From Cladorhizidae sp. MBARI D1340-BT2 (Eukaryota; Porifera; Demospongiae; Poecilosclerida; Cladorhizidae), in assembly GCA_028752905.1 (NCBI GenBank), contig JAQNBH010000013.1:20767477-20831476 (forward strand): a stretch of DNA of 64,000 bases. Direction: 5' to 3'. The notes below the pieces were generated by a model that saw only the letters and a program-made list of their open reading frames with translations, searched no databases and was not told the origin of the DNA. Both the position numbers and the translations under genes were made by a program. Below, piece after piece: positions 14,201-28,700 of the stretch (its first letter is position 1; each line of letters starts with the position of its first letter).

Positions 14201-17200
14201 GCACAAGATAGAGAACACTGAGAGATACCTATCTTGCAAGTCCATTACAGTGAAGTGTGCAGAATATATGGATGTTTGGTATCAAGAGAGAGCACTTAGA
14301 GAGTCCTATCTTAATAGCTATACATCAACTCTATTCAGTGAAGTGTGGATAATCTACGAAGCTAACATGTTTACCATCAAGTAAGAGTACAATTCATAAC
14401 TGCCCTAATTAACAAGACCATGTCCCAGATTTTGTCAACTGATAGAGAAGGCCCTTATCTGCAACATGTCAACAGATTATCAATAAATGTAGTGGTTTTT
14501 CACTGGCAGGCCACCGCTTTGGCAACTGGAAAACGCCAGGAAATATCGCAAACCTTACCACTTCAAATCACCATAACTTACTAATACTTAGAGTACTCAA
14601 ACTTTTGGCACGTACAAAAGACAGATAATTAGAAGGGCTATCCGATGATATAAAAATTATCTTTTTTGGATAAAGTTTAGAAAAGTTATGAGCTTTACGG
14701 CAAAAAAACAAGATTTTTGGGGGGGAAATGAGAAACATATAGACCAAATTAGGGCAAATATCAAGATAGAGAACACATAATGAAACCTATCATTCGAATC
14801 ATATCAAGTCCATTACAGTGAAGTGTGCAGAATATATGGATGTTTGTATCAAGAGAGAGCACTTAGAGAGTCCTATGTTAATAGCTTTACATCAAGTCTA
14901 TTCAGTGAAGTGTGGATAATCTACGAAGCTAACATGTTTAGCATCAAGTAAGAGTACAATTCATAACTGCCCTAATTAACAAGACCATGTCCCAGATTTT
15001 GTCAACTGATAGAGAAGGCCCTTATCTGCAACATGTCAACAGATTATCAATAAATGTAGTGGTTTTTCACTGGCAGGCCACCGCTTTGGCAACTGGAAAA
15101 CGCCAGGAAATATCGCAAACCTTACCACTTCAAATCACCATAACTTGCTAATACTTAGAGTACTCAAACTTTTGGCACGTACAAAAGACAGATAATTAGA
15201 AGGGCTATCCGGTGGTATAAAAATTATCTTTTTTGGGTAAAGTGTAGAACAGTTATGAGCTTTACGGCAAAAAAAACAAGATTTTTGGGGGGGAAATGAG
15301 AAACATATAGACCAAATTAGGGCAAATATCAAGATAGAGAACACATAATTAAACCTATCATTCGAATCATATCAAGTCCATTACAGTGAAGTTTGCAGAA
15401 TATAATGGATGTTTGATATCAACAGAGAGCACAGGGAGAGACCAATCTTAATAGCTATATATCAAGTTTATTCAGTGAAGTGTGGAGAATCTATGAAGCT
15501 AACCTGTCTAGCATCAAGATAGAGAACACATAGAGAAACCTATCATTCGAGTCATATCAAGTCCATTACAGTGAAGTATGCATAATAAATGGGTTTTTGG
15601 TATCAACAGAGAGCACAGAGAGAGACCTGTCTTAATAGCTATATATCAATGAAGTTTGGAGAATCCATGAAGCTAACATATTTAGCATCAAGAGAGAGCA
15701 GAGAGAAACCTATCTTGTGATTCTATCAAGTCCATTACTGTGAAGTATGCAGAATATACGGATGTTTGGTATCAAGAGAGAGAACAGAGAGAGGCCTACC
15801 TTTAGAGCTATATATCAAGTCTATTAATTGAAGTGTAGAGAATCTATGAAGCTAACATGTTTAGCACAAGATAGAGAACACTGAGAGATACCTATCTTGC
15901 AAGTCCATTACAGTGAAGGGTGCAGAATATATGGATGTTTGGTATCAAGAGAGAGCACTTAGAGAGTCCTATCTTAATAGCTATACATCAAGTCTATTCA
16001 GTGAAGTGTGGATAATCTACGAAGCTAACATGTTTACCATCAAGTAAGAGTACAATTCATAACTGCCCTAATTAACAAGACCAAAGTCCCAGATTTTGTC
16101 AACTGATAGAGAAGGCCCTTATCTGCAACATGTCAACAGATTATCAATAAATGTAGTGGTTTTTCACTGGCAGGCCACCGCTTTGGCACCTGGAAAACGC
16201 CAGGAAAGATCGCAAACCTTACCACTTCAAATCACCATAACTTGCTAATACTTAGAGTACTCAAAATTTTGGCACGTATAAAAGACAGATAATTAGAAGG
16301 GCTATCCGGTGATATAAAAATTATCTTTTTTGGGTAAAGTGTAGAACAGTTATGAGCTTTACGGCAAAAAAACAAGATTTTTTGGGGGAAAATGAGAAAC
16401 ATATAGACCAAATTAGGGCAAATATCAAGATAGAGAACACATAATGAAACCTATCATTCGAATCATATCAAGTCCATTACAGTTAAGTTTGCAGAATATT
16501 ATGGATGTTTGATATCAACAGAGAGCACAGGGAGAGACCAATCTTAATAGCTATATATCAAGTTTATTCAGTGAAGTGTGGAGAATCTATGAAGCTAACC
16601 TGTCTAGCATCAAGATAGAGAACACATAGAGAAACCTATCATTCGAGTCATATCAAGTCCATTACAGTGAAGTATGCATAATAAATGGGTTTTTGGTATC
16701 AACAGAGAGCACAGAGAGAGACCTGTCTTAATAGCTATATATCAATGAAGTTTGGAGAATCCATGAAGCTAACATATTTAGCATCAAGAGAGAGCAGAGA
16801 GAAACCTATCTTGTGATTCTATCAAGTCCATTACTGTGAAGTATGCAGAATATACGGATGTTTGGTATCAAGAGAGAGAACAGAGAGAGGCCTACCTTTA
16901 GAGCTATATATCAAGTCTATTAATTGAAGTGTAGAGAATCTATGAAGCTAACATGTTTAGCACAAGATAGAGAACACTGAGAGATACCTATCTTGCAAGT
17001 CCATTACAGTGAAGGGTGCAGAATATATGGATGTTTGGTATCAAGAGAGAGCACTTAGAGAGTCCTATCTTAATAGCTATACATCAAGTCTATTCAGTGA
17101 AGTGTGGATAATCTACGAAGCTAACATGTTTACCATCAAGTAAGATTACAATTCATAACTGCCCTAATTAACAAGACCAAAGTCCCAGATTTTGTCAACT

Positions 17201-20200
17201 GATAGAGAAGGCCCTTATCTGCAACATATCAACAGATTATCAATAAATGTAGTGGTTTTTCACTGGCAGGCCACCGCTTTGGCAACTGGAAAACGCCAGG
17301 AAATATCGCAAACCTTACCACTTCAAATCGCCATAACTTGCTACTACTTAGAGTACTCAAAAATGTGGCACGTACAAAAGACAGATAATTAGAAGGGCTA
17401 TCCGGCGGTATAAAAATTATCTTTTTTGGGTAAAGTGTAGAACAGTTATGAGCTTTACGGCAAAAAAAAAAGATTTTTGGGGGGAAAATGAGAAACATAT
17501 AGACCAAATTAGGGCAAATATCAAGATAGAGAACACATAATGAAACCTATCATTCGAATCATATCAAGTCCATTACAGTGAAGTTTGCAGAATATAATGG
17601 ATGTTTGATATCAACAGAGAGCACAGGGAGAGACCAATCTTAATAGCTATATATCAAGTTTATTCAGTGAAGTGTGGAGAATCTATGAAGCTAACCTGTC
17701 TAGCATCAAGATAGAGAACACATAGAGAAACCTATCATTCGAGTCATATCAAGTCCATTACAGTGAAGTATGCATAATAAATGGGTTTTTGGTATCAACA
17801 GAGAGCACAGAGAGAGACCTGTCTTAATAGCTATATATCAATGAAGTTTGGAGAATCCATGAAGCTAACATATTTAGCATCAAGAGAGAGCAGAGAGAAA
17901 CCTATCTTGTGATTCTATCAAGTCCATTACTGTGAAGTATGCAGAATATACGGATGTTTGGTATCAAGAGAGAGAACAGAGAGAGGCCTACCTTTAGAGC
18001 TATATATCAAGTCTATTAATTGAAGTGTAGAGAATCTATGAAGCTAACATGTTTAGCACAAGATAGAGAACACTGAGAGATACCTATCTTGCAAGTCCAT
18101 TACAGTGAAGTGTGCAGAATATATGGATGTTTGGTATCAAGAGAGAGCACTTAGAGAGTCCTATCTTAATAGCTATACATCAACTCTATTCAGTGAAGTG
18201 TGGATAATCTACGAAGCTAACATGTTTACCATCAAGTAAGAGTACAATTCATAACTGCCCTAATTAACAAGACCATGTCCCAGATTTTGTCAACTGATAG
18301 AGAAGGCCCTTATCTGCAACATGTCAACAGATTATCAATAAATGTAGTGGTTTTTCACTGGCAGGCCACCGCTTTGGCAACTGGAAAACGCCAGGAAATA
18401 TCGCAAACCTTACCACTTCAAATCACCATAACTTACTAATACTTAGAGTACTCAAACTTTTGGCACGTACAAAAGACAGATAATTAGAAGGGCTATCCGA
18501 TGATATAAAAATTATCTTTTTTGGATAAAGTTTAGAAAAGTTATGAGCTTTACGGCAAAAAAACAAGATTTTTGGGGGGAAAATGAGAAACATATAGACC
18601 AAATTAGGGCAAATATCAAGATAGAGAACACATAATGAAACCTATCATTCGAATCATATCAAGTCCATTACAGTGAAGTGTGCAGAATATATGGATGTTT
18701 GTATCAAGAGAGAGCACTTAGAGAGTCCTATGTTAATAGCTTTACATCAAGTCTATTCAGTGAAGTGTGGATAATCTACGAAGCTAACATGTTTAGCATC
18801 AAGTAAGAGTACAATTCATAACTGCCCTAATTAACAAGACCATGTCCCAGATTTTGTCAACTGATAGAGAAGGCCCTTATCTGCAACATGTCAACAGATT
18901 ATCAATAAATGTAGTGGTTTTTCACTGGCAGGCCACCGCTTTGGCAACTGGAAAACGCCAGGAAATATCGCAAACCTTACCACTTCAAATCACCATAACT
19001 TGCTAATACTTAGAGTACTCAAACTTTTGGCACGTACAAAAGACAGATAATTAGAAGGGCTATCCGGCGGTATAAAAATTATCTTTTTTGGGTAAAGTGT
19101 AGAACAGTTATGAGCTTTACGGCAAAAAAAAAAGATTTTTGGGGGGAAAATGAGAAACATATAGACCAAATTAGGGCAAATATCAAGATAGAGAACACAT
19201 AATGAAACCTATCATTCGAATCATATCAAGTCCATTACAGTGAAGTTTGCAGAATATAATGGATGTTTGATATCAACAGAGAGCACAGGGAGAGACCAAT
19301 CTTAATAGCTATATATCAAGTTTATTCAGTGAAGTGTGGAGAATCTATGAAGCTAACCTGTCTAGCATCAAGATAGAGAACACATAGAGAAACCTATCAT
19401 TCGAGTCATATCAAGTCCATTACAGTGAAGTATGCATAATAAATGGGTTTTTGGTATCAACAGAGAGCACAGAGAGAGACCTGTCTTAATAGCTATATAT
19501 CAATGAAGTTTGGAGAATCCATGAAGCTAACATATTTAGCATCAAGAGAGAGCAGAGAGAAACCTATCTTGTGATTCTATCAAGTCCATTACTGTGAAGT
19601 ATGCAGAATATACGGATGTTTGGTATCAAGAGAGAGAACAGAGAGAGGCCTACCTTTAGAGCTATATATCAAGTCTATTAATTGAAGTGTAGAGAATCTA
19701 TGAAGCTAACATGTTTAGCACAAGATAGAGAACACTGAGAGATACCTATCTTGCAAGTCCATTACAGTGAAGTTTGCAGAATATATGGATGTTTGGTATC
19801 AAGAGAGAGCACTTAGAGAGTCCTATCTTAATAGCTATACATCAACTCTATTCAGTGAAGTGTGGATAATCTACGAAGCTAACATGTTTACCATCAAGTA
19901 AGAGTACAATTCATAACTGCCCTAATTAACAAGACCAAAGTCCCAGATTTTGTCAACTGATAGAGAAGGCCCTTATCTGCAACATATCAACAGATTATCA
20001 ATAAATGTAGTGGTTTTTCACTGGCAGGCCACCGCTTTGGCAACTGGAAAACGCCAGGAAATATCGCAAACCTTACCACTTCAAATCACCATAACTTGCT
20101 AATACTTAGAGTACTCAAAAATTTGGCACGTACAAAAGACAGATAATTAGAAGGGCTATCAGGTGATATAAAAATTATCTTTTTTGGATAAAGTTTAGAA

Positions 20201-21568
20201 AAGTTATGAGCTTTACGACAAAAAAAAAAGATTTTTGGGGGGAAAATGAGAAACATATAGACCAAATTAGGGCAAATATCAAGATAGAGAACACATAATG
20301 AAACCTATCATTCGAATCATATCAAGTCCATTACAGTGAAGTGTGCAGAATATATGGATGTTTGTATCAAGAGAGAGCACTTAGAGAGTCCTATGTTAAT
20401 AGCTTTACATCAAGTCTATTCAGTGAAGTGTGGATAATCTACGAAGCTAACATGTTTAGCATCAAGTAAGAGTACAATTCATAACTGCCCTAATTAACAA
20501 GACCATGTCCCAGATTTTGTCAACTGATAGAGAAGGCCCTTATCTGCAACATGTCAACAGATTATCAATAAATGTAGTGGTTTTTTACTGGCAGGCAACC
20601 GCTTTGGCAACTGGAAAACGCCAGGAAATATCGCAAACCTTACCACTTCAAATCACCATAACTTGCTAATACTTAGAGTACTCAAACTTTTGGCACGTAC
20701 AAAAGACAGATAATTAGAAGGGCTATCTGGTGATATAAAAATTATCTTTTTTGGGTAAAGTGTAGAACAGTTATGAGCTTTACGGCAAAAAAACAAGATT
20801 TTTGGGGGGAAAATGAGAAACATATAGTCCAAATTAGGGCAAATATCAAGATAGAGAACACATAATGAAACCTATCATTCGAATCATATCAAGTCCATTA
20901 CAGTGAAGTTTGCAGAATATTATGGATGTTTGATATCAACAGAGAGCACAGGGAGAGACCAATCTTAATAGCTATATATCAAGTTTATTCAGTGAAGTGT
21001 GGAGAATCTATGAAGCTAACCTGTCTAGCATCAAGATAGAGAACACATAGAGAAACCTATCATTCGAGTCATATCAAGTCCATTACAGTGAAGTATGCAT
21101 AATAAATGGGTTTTTGGTATCAACAGAGAGCACAGAGAGAGACCTGTCTTAATAGCTATATATCAATGAAGTTTGGAGAATCCATGAAGCTAACATATTT
21201 AGCATCAAGAGAGAGCAGAGAGAAACCTATCTTGTGATTCTATCAAGTCCATTACTGTGAAGTATGCAGAATATACGGATGTTTGGTATCAAGAGAGAGA
21301 ACAGAGAGAGGCCTACCTTTAGAGCTATATATCAAGTCTATTAATTGAAGTGTAGAGAATCTATGAAGCTAACATGTTTAGCACAAGATAGAGAACACTG
21401 AGAGATACCTATCTTGCAAGTCCATTACAGTGAAGTGTGCAGAATATATGGATGTTTGGTATCAAGAGAGAGCACTTAGAGAGTCCTATCTTAATAGCTA
21501 TACATCAACTCTATTCAGTGAAGTGTGGATAATCTACGAAGCTAACATGTTTACCATCAAGTAAGAGT

Positions 21569-22702
21569 ACAATTCATAACTGCCCTAATTAACAAGACCA
21601 TGTCCCAGATTTTGTCAACTGATAGAGAAGGCCCTTATCTGCAACATGTCAACAGATTATCAATAAATGTAGTGGTTTTTCACTGGCAGGCCACCGCTTT
21701 GGCAACTGGAAAACGCCAGGAAATATCGCAAACCTTACCACTTCAAATCACCATAACTTACTAATACTTAGAGTACTCAAACTTTTGGCACGTACAAAAG
21801 ACAGATAATTAGAAGGGCTATCCGATGATATAAAAATTATCTTTTTTGGATAAAGTTTAGAAAAGTTATGAGCTTTACGGCAAAAAAACAAGATTTTTGG
21901 GGGGAAAATGAGAAACATATAGACCAAATTAGGGCAAATATCAAGATAGAGAACACATAATGAAACCTATCATTCGAATCATATCAAGTCCATTACAGTG
22001 AAGTGTGCAGAATATATGGATGTTTGTATCAAGAGAGAGCACTTAGAGAGTCCTATGTTAATAGCTTTACATCAAGTCTATTCAGTGAAGTGTGGATAAT
22101 CTACGAAGCTAACATGTTTAGCATCAAGTAAGAGTACAATTCATAACTGCCCTAATTAACAAGACCATGTCCCAGATTTTGTCAACTGATAGAGAAGGCC
22201 CTTATCTGCAACATGTCAACAGATTATCAATAAATGTAGTGGTTTTTCACTGGCAGGCCACCGCTTTGGCAACTGGAAAACGCCAGGAAATATCGCAAAC
22301 CTTACCACTTCAAATCACCATAACTTACTAATACTTAGAGTACTCAAACTTTTGGCACGTACAAAAGACAGATAATTAGAAGGGCTATCCGATGATATAA
22401 AAATTATCTTTTTTGGATAAAGTTTAGAAAAGTTATGAGCTTTACGGCAAAAAAACAAGATTTTTGGGGGGAAAATGAGAAACATATAGACCAAATTAGG
22501 GCAAATATCAAGATAGAGAACACATAATGAAACCTATCATTCGAATCATATCAAGTCCATTACAGTGAAGTGTGCAGAATATATGGATGTTTGTATCAAG
22601 AGAGAGCACTTAGAGAGTCCTATGTTAATAGCTTTACATCAAGTCTATTCAGTGAAGTGTGGATAATCTACGAAGCTAACATGTTTAGCATCAAGTAAGA
22701 GT
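21569..22702. repeat. Only S-S tandem pair in the array
   Basis: Cores at 21569, 22136 and 22703 are spaced 567 and 567 bp. Everywhere else a short unit is separated from the next by at least one long unit. Both units carry the same variants (ACCATGTCCC, ACTTACTAATAC, CCGATGATATAAAA), so this looks like a recent one-unit duplication. Confidence 0.85.
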
Positions 22703-25700
22703 ACAATTCATAACTGCCCTAATTAACAAGACCATGTCCCAGATTTTGTCAACTGATAGAGAAGGCCCTTATCTGCAACATGTCAACAGATTATCAATAA
22801 ATGTAGTGGTTTTTCACTGGCAGGCCACCGCTTTGGCAACTGGAAAACGCCAGGAAATATCGCAAACCTTACCACTTCAAATCACCATAACTTGCTAATA
22901 CTTAGAGTACTCAAACTTTTGGCACGTACAAAAGACAGATAATTAGAAGGGCTATCCGGCGGTATAAAAATTATCTTTTTTGGGTAAAGTGTAGAACAGT
23001 TATGAGCTTTACGGCAAAAAAAAAAGATTTTTGGGGGGAAAATGAGAAACATATAGACCAAATTAGGGCAAATATCAAGATAGAGAACACATAATGAAAC
23101 CTATCATTCGAATCATATCAAGTCCATTACAGTGAAGTTTGCAGAATATAATGGATGTTTGATATCAACAGAGAGCACAGGGAGAGACCAATCTTAATAG
23201 CTATATATCAAGTTTATTCAGTGAAGTGTGGAGAATCTATGAAGCTAACCTGTCTAGCATCAAGATAGAGAACACATAGAGAAACCTATCATTCGAGTCA
23301 TATCAAGTCCATTACAGTGAAGTATGCATAATAAATGGGTTTTTGGTATCAACAGAGAGCACAGAGAGAGACCTGTCTTAATAGCTATATATCAATGAAG
23401 TTTGGAGAATCCATGAAGCTAACATATTTAGCATCAAGAGAGAGCAGAGAGAAACCTATCTTGTGATTCTATCAAGTCCATTACTGTGAAGTATGCAGAA
23501 TATACGGATGTTTGGTATCAAGAGAGAGAACAGAGAGAGGCCTACCTTTAGAGCTATATATCAAGTCTATTAATTGAAGTGTAGAGAATCTATGAAGCTA
23601 ACATGTTTAGCACAAGATAGAGAACACTGAGAGATACCTATCTTGCAAGTCCATTACAGTGAAGTTTGCAGAATATATGGATGTTTGGTATCAAGAGAGA
23701 GCACTTAGAGAGTCCTATCTTAATAGCTATACATCAACTCTATTCAGTGAAGTGTGGATAATCTACGAAGCTAACATGTTTACCATCAAGTAAGAGTACA
23801 ATTCATAACTGCCCTAATTAACAAGACCAAAGTCCCAGATTTTGTCAACTGATAGAGAAGGCCCTTATCTGCAACATATCAACAGATTATCAATAAATGT
23901 AGTGGTTTTTCACTGGCAGGCCACCGCTTTGGCAACTGGAAAACGCCAGGAAATATCGCAAACCTTACCACTTCAAATCACCATAACTTGCTAATACTTA
24001 GAGTACTCAAAAATTTGGCACGTACAAAAGACAGATAATTAGAAGGGCTATCAGGTGATATAAAAATTATCTTTTTTGGATAAAGTTTAGAAAAGTTATG
24101 AGCTTTACGACAAAAAAAAAAGATTTTTGGGGGGAAAATGAGAAACATATAGACCAAATTAGGGCAAATATCAAGATAGAGAACACATAATGAAACCTAT
24201 CATTCGAATCATATCAAGTCCATTACAGTGAAGTGTGCAGAATATATGGATGTTTGTATCAAGAGAGAGCACTTAGAGAGTCCTATGTTAATAGCTTTAC
24301 ATCAAGTCTATTCAGTGAAGTGTGGATAATCTACGAAGCTAACATGTTTAGCATCAAGTAAGAGTACAATTCATAACTGCCCTAATTAACAAGACCATGT
24401 CCCAGATTTTGTCAACTGATAGAGAAGGCCCTTATCTGCAACATGTCAACAGATTATCAATAAATGTAGTGGTTTTTTACTGGCAGGCAACCGCTTTGGC
24501 AACTGGAAAACGCCAGGAAATATCGCAAACCTTACCACTTCAAATCACCATAACTTGCTAATACTTAGAGTACTCAAACTTTTGGCACGTACAAAAGACA
24601 GATAATTAGAAGGGCTATCCGGTGATATAAAAATTATCTTTTTTGGGTAAAGTGTAGAACAGTTATGAGCTTTACGGCAAAAAAACAAGATTTTTGGGGG
24701 GAAAATGAGAAACATATAGTCCAAATTAGGGCAAATATCAAGATAGAGAACACATAATGAAACCTATCATTCGAATCATATCAAGTCCATTACAGTGAAG
24801 TTTGCAGAATATTATGGATGTTTGATATCAACAGAGAGCACAGGGAGAGACCAATCTTAATAGCTATATATCAAGTTTATTCAGTGAAGTGTGGAGAATC
24901 TATGAAGCTAACCTGTCTAGCATCAAGATAGAGAACACATAGAGAAACCTATCATTCGAGTCATATCAAGTCCATTACAGTGAAGTATGCATAATAAATG
25001 GGTTTTTGGTATCAACAGAGAGCACAGAGAGAGACCTGTCTTAATAGCTATATATCAATGAAGTTTGGAGAATCCATGAAGCTAACATATTTAGCATCAA
25101 GCAGAGAGAAACCTATCTTGTGATTCTATCAAGTCCATTACTGTGAAGTATGCAGAATATACGGATGTTTGGTATCAAGAGAGAGAACAGAGAGAGGCCT
25201 ACCTTTAGAGCTATATATCAAGTCTATTAATTGAAGTGTAGAGAATCTATGAAGCTAACATGTTTAGCACAAGATAGAGAACACTGAGAGATACCTATCT
25301 TGCAAGTCCATTACAGTGAAGTGTGCAGAATATATGGATGTTTGGTATCAAGAGAGAGCACTTAGAGAGTCCTATCTTAATAGCTATACATCAAGTCTAT
25401 TCAGTGAAGTGTGGATAATCTACGAAGCTAACATGTTTACCATCAAGTAAGAGTACAATTCATAACTGCCCTAATTAACAAGACCAAAGTCCCAGATTTT
25501 GTCAACTGATAGAGAAGGCCCTTATCTGCAACATATCAACAGATTATCAATAAATGTAGTGGTTTTTCACTGGCAGGCCACCGCTTTGGCAACTGGAAAA
25601 CGCCAGGAAATATCGCAAACCTTACCACTTCAAATCGCCATAACTTGCTAATACTTAGAGTACTCAAAAATGTGGCACGTACAAAAGACAGATAATTAGA

Positions 25701-28700
25701 AGGGCTATCCGGTGATATAAAAATTATCTTTTTTGGGTAAAGTGTAGAACAGTTATGAGCTTTACGGCAAAAAAACAAGATTTTTGGGGGGAAAATGAGA
25801 AACATATAGACCAAATTAGGGCAAATATCAAGATAGAGAACACATAATGAAACCTATCATTCGAATCATATCAAGTCCATTACAGTGAAGTTTGCAGAAT
25901 ATTATGGATGTTTGATATCAACAGAGAGCACAGGGAGAGACCAATCTTAATAGCTATATATCAAGTTTATTCAGTGAAGTGTGGAGAATCTATGAAGCTA
26001 ACCTGTCTAGCATCAAGATAGAGAACACATAGAGAAACCTATCATTCGAGTCATATCAAGTCCATTACAGTGAAGTATGCATAATAAATGTTTTTTTGGT
26101 ATCAACAGAGAGCACAGAGAGAGACCTGTCTTAATAGCTATATATCAATGAAGTTTGGAGAATCCATGAAGCTAACATATTTAGCATCAAGAGAGAGCAG
26201 AGAGAAACCTATCTTGTGATTCTATCAAGTCCATTACTGTGAAGTATGCAGAATATACGGATGTTTGGTATCAAGAGAGAGAACAGAGAGAGGCCTACCT
26301 TTAGAGCTATATATCAAGTCTATTAATTGAAGTGTAGAGAATCTATGAAGCTAACATGTTTAGCACAAGATAGAGAACACTGAGAGATACCTATCTTGCA
26401 AGTCCATTACAGTGAAGGGTGCAGAATATATGGATGTTTGGTATCAAGAGAGAGCACTTAGAGAGTCCTATCTTAATAGCTATACATCAAGTCTATTCAG
26501 TGAAGTGTGGATAATCTACGAAGCTAACATGTTTACCATCAAGTAAGATTACAATTCATAACTGCCCTAATTAACAAGACCAAAGTCCCAGATTTTGTCA
26601 ACTGATAGAGAAGGCCCTTATCTGCAACATATCAACAGATTATCAATAAATGTAGTGGTTTTTCACTGGCAGGCCACCGCTTTGGCAACTGGAAAACGCC
26701 AGGAAATATCGCAAACCTTACCACTTCAAATCGCCATAACTTGCTACTACTTAGAGTACTCAAAAATGTGGCACGTACAAAAGACAGATAATTAGAAGGG
26801 CTATCCGATGATATAAAAATTATCTTTTTTGGATAAAGTTTAGAAAAGTTATGAGCTTTACGGCAAAAAAACAAGATTTTTGGGGGGAAAATGAGAAACA
26901 TATAGACCAAATTAGGGCAAATATCAAGATAGAGAACACATAATGAAACCTATCATTCGAATCATATCAAGTCCATTACAGTGAAGTGTGCAGAATATAT
27001 GGATGTTTGTATCAAGAGAGAGCACTTAGAGAGTCCTATGTTAATAGCTTTACATCAAGTCTATTCAGTGAAGTGTGGATAATCTACGAAGCTAACATGT
27101 TTACCATCAAGTAAGATTACAATTCATAACTGCCCTAATTAACAAGACCAAAGTCCCAGATTTTGTCAACTGATAGAGAAGGCCCTTATCTGCAACATAT
27201 CAACAGATTATCAATAAATGTAGTGGTTTTTCACTGGCAGGCCACCGCTTTGGCAACTGGAAAACGCCAGGAAATATCGCAAACCTTACCACTTCAAATC
27301 ACCATAACTTGCTAATACTTAGAGTACTCAAACTTTTGGCACGTACAAAAGACAGATAATTAGAAGGGCTATCCGGTGGTATAAAAATTATCTTTTTTGG
27401 GTAAAGTGTAGAACAGTTATGAGCTTTACGGCAAAAAAACAAGATTTTTGGGGGGGAAATGAGAAACATATAGACCAAATTAGGGCAAATATCAAGATAG
27501 AGAACACATAATGAAACCTATCATTCGAATCATATCAAGTCCATTACAGTGAAGTTTGCAGAATATAATGGATGTTTGATATCAACAGAGAGCACAGGGA
27601 GAGACCAATCTTAATAGCTATATATCAAGTTTATTCAGTGAAGTGTGGAGAATCTATGAAGCTAACCTGTCTAGCATCAAGATAGAGAACACATAGAGAA
27701 ACCTATCATTCGAGTCATATCAAGTCCATTACAGTGAAGTATGCATAATAAATGGGTTTTTGGTATCAACAGAGAGCACAGAGAGAGACCTGTCTTAATA
27801 GCTATATATCAATGAAGTTTGGAGAATCCATGAAGCTAACATATTTAGCATCAAGAGAGAGCAGAGAGAAACCTATCTTGTGATTCTATCAAGTCCATTA
27901 CTGTGAAGTATGCAGAATATACGGATGTTTGGTATCAAGAGAGAGAACAGAGAGAGGCCTACCTTTAGAGCTATATATCAAGTCTATTAATTGAAGTGTA
28001 GAGAATCTATGAAGCTAACATGTTTAGCACAAGATAGAGAACACTGAGAGATACCTATCTTGCAAGTCCATTACAGTGAAGGGTGCAGAATATATGGATG
28101 TTTGGTATCAAGAGAGAGCACTTAGAGAGTCCTATCTTAATAGCTATACATCAAGTCTATTCAGTGAAGTGTGGATAATCTACGAAGCTAACATGTTTAC
28201 CATCAAGTAAGAGTACAATTCATAACTGCCCTAATTAACAAGACCAAAGTCCCAGATTTTGTCAACTGATAGAGAAGGCCCTTATCTGCAACATGTCAAC
28301 AGATTATCAATAAATGTAGTGGTTTTTCACTGGCAGGCCACCGCTTTGGCACCTGGAAAACGCCAGGAAAGATCGCAAACCTTACCACTTCAAATCACCA
28401 TAACTTGCTAATACTTAGAGTACTCAAAATTTTGGCACGTATAAAAGACAGATAATTAGAAGGGCTATCCGGTGATATAAAAATTATCTTTTTTGGGTAA
28501 AGTGTAGAACAGTTATGAGCTTTACGGCAAAAAAACAAGATTTTTTGGGGGAAAATGAGAAACATATAGACCAAATTAGGGCAAATATCAAGATAGAGAA
28601 CACATAATGAAACCTATCATTCGAATCATATCAAGTCCATTACAGTTAAGTTTGCAGAATATTATGGATGTTTGATATCAACAGAGAGCACAGGGAGAGA

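Larger units (their letters stand above)
1..17146. repeat. Long-range duplicate block, copy A (about 17.1 kb)
   Basis: This block reappears at 46114-63259 with a constant offset of 46113. All core starts from 604 to 17148 match 46717 to 63261 at that offset, with no length difference. Private variants are shared: TTAATTGCTATATATC at the start, ACGACCAAAAAAAAAG near 2576, an extra A near 15265 and ACATAATTAAACC near 15342. The match breaks near 17147, where this copy reads AAGATTACA and the other reads AAGAGTACA, and the following cores differ. The true left boundary lies outside the window. Confidence 0.85.
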